From Victivallales bacterium (lineage in GTDB: Bacteria > Verrucomicrobiota > Lentisphaeria > Oligosphaerales > Oligosphaeraceae): a DNA stretch of 7,200 nt. Position numbers and translations under genes: made by a program. A model generated the notes under the pieces. It searched no databases. It saw only the letters and a program-made list of their open reading frames with translations, and was not told the origin of the DNA. Shown here one piece after another: positions 7,037 to 7,200 of this stretch. The stretch lies in contig JAGCSE010000160.1 in assembly GCA_017964325.1 (NCBI GenBank), forward strand, positions 1 through 7,200. Direction: 5' to 3'. Position 1 is the first letter of the stretch; each line of letters opens with the position of its first letter.

Positions 7037-7073
7037 GGTGAAGGATTGGAAATGGGGCGATAGGGGCACGTCT

Positions 7074-7091
7074 TTACTAATACTATAGTAA
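7074..7091. promoter_or_regulatory. Palindromic element over the operon -10
   Basis: TACTATAGTA (7081-7090) is a perfect 10-bp palindrome, and TTACTA (7074-7079) is the inverse of TAGTAA (7086-7091). The overlapping dyads cover the -10 and the expected start of transcription, so a regulator bound here could block polymerase. AT-rich promoter DNA produces short palindromes by chance, so this is tentative. Confidence 0.3.
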
Positions 7092-7110
7092 TAATGTCAC
7101 CATAATTCAA
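7082..7110 (-). promoter_or_regulatory. Probable promoter of the DUF4838/glycosidase operon
   Basis: On the minus strand: TTGAAT (7105-7110), exactly 17 nt, then TATAGT (7082-7087); four and five matches to the sigma-70 consensus. Transcription would start near 7075, about 39 nt before the ATG at 7036. It is the best-spaced promoter in the window. Confidence 0.5.
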
Positions 7111-7123
7111 TGGAACCATGTGA

Positions 7124-7200
7124 ATGGAAGGCATGAAAGCGGAAGATCGCCGTGTTATCCCATGCCTTTTGTTTTTGGAAAAAGAGGCGGGACAGGACAA
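7124..7200 (+). CDS. Possible start of a divergent gene (partial, unrecognised)
   Basis: An open frame begins at the ATG at 7124 (or 7133) and runs 25 codons off the right edge, beginning MEGMKAEDRRVIP and continuing CLLFLEKEAGQD. GGAA lies 8 nt upstream of the first ATG, a weak Shine-Dalgarno. A TGA directly precedes the ATG, so the start cannot be earlier. Divergent regulators are common beside glycan operons, but no helix-turn-helix or other motif is visible in this short piece. The frame may be open by chance. Confidence 0.25.
   Translation, partial: MEGMKAEDRRVIPCLLFLEKEAGQD
7128..7168. repeat. 8-bp inverted repeat with 25-nt spacer
   Basis: AAGGCATG (7128-7135) and CATGCCTT (7161-7168) are exact inverse copies. 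On the plus strand the second arm runs into TTTTGTTTTT-like sequence, a terminator-like layout, but no plus-strand gene ends here. It lies 18 bp upstream of the operon -35 and could be a regulator site. Confidence 0.3.

Noticed and set aside
6958..7200. An 80-codon minus-strand frame reaching the right edge
   Set aside because: It overlaps the DUF4838 start out of frame, spans the promoter, and has a serine/threonine-rich sequence typical of a shifted frame.

Overview
The window looks like chromosome of a carbohydrate-degrading bacterium, most likely of the PVC type (Lentisphaerota such as gut Victivallales, or a planctomycete/verrucomicrobial relative). This guess rests on a DUF4838 protein next to a very large secreted clan GH-A-like glycosidase, a pairing I associate with those groups. 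No rRNA or other marker gene is present, so the taxonomy is inference. All confident genes lie on the minus strand and are described from right to left.

Right end (about 7036-7200): a promoter-like TTGAAT-N17-TATAGT points left into the DUF4838 gene. Its -10 lies inside a perfect 10-bp palindrome. On the plus strand, an open frame from 7124 runs off the edge and could be the start of a divergent gene, but the support is weak.

Glycan-processing pair (1978-7036): a DUF4838 protein of about 594 aa with no visible signal peptide is followed after 28 nt by a 1081-aa protein with a clear signal peptide. The larger protein has N-terminal accessory domains, a (beta/alpha)8-barrel-like region with candidate catalytic glutamates E664 and E822, and a C-terminal beta-rich region. 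The genes are probably co-transcribed. A consensus extended -10 (TGTTATAAT) overlaps the stop codon of the first gene and may give the second its own promoter. Together they suggest breakdown of a complex glycan, but the substrate cannot be read from the sequence.

Intergenic 1692-1977: 3.6 copies of a 33-bp tandem repeat, each junction able to form a small hairpin, lie between the glycosidase and an AT-rich AAA/DUF4143 ATPase gene. An isolated Shine-Dalgarno plus 12-codon frame sits on the plus strand beside the repeats.

Left part (1-1691): the ATPase (COG1373-type, with a PD-(D/E)XK-like C-terminal motif) has clearly lower GC than its neighbours (35-37% in sampled lines against 57-63%). This fits a mobile or horizontally acquired gene. 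After a 170-bp gap comes the 5' end of a metallo-beta-lactamase-fold hydrolase gene, which runs off the left edge. A perfect 11-bp inverted repeat in front of it looks like a repressor operator over the promoter.

I see no rRNA, tRNA, CRISPR array, insertion sequence or replication origin.
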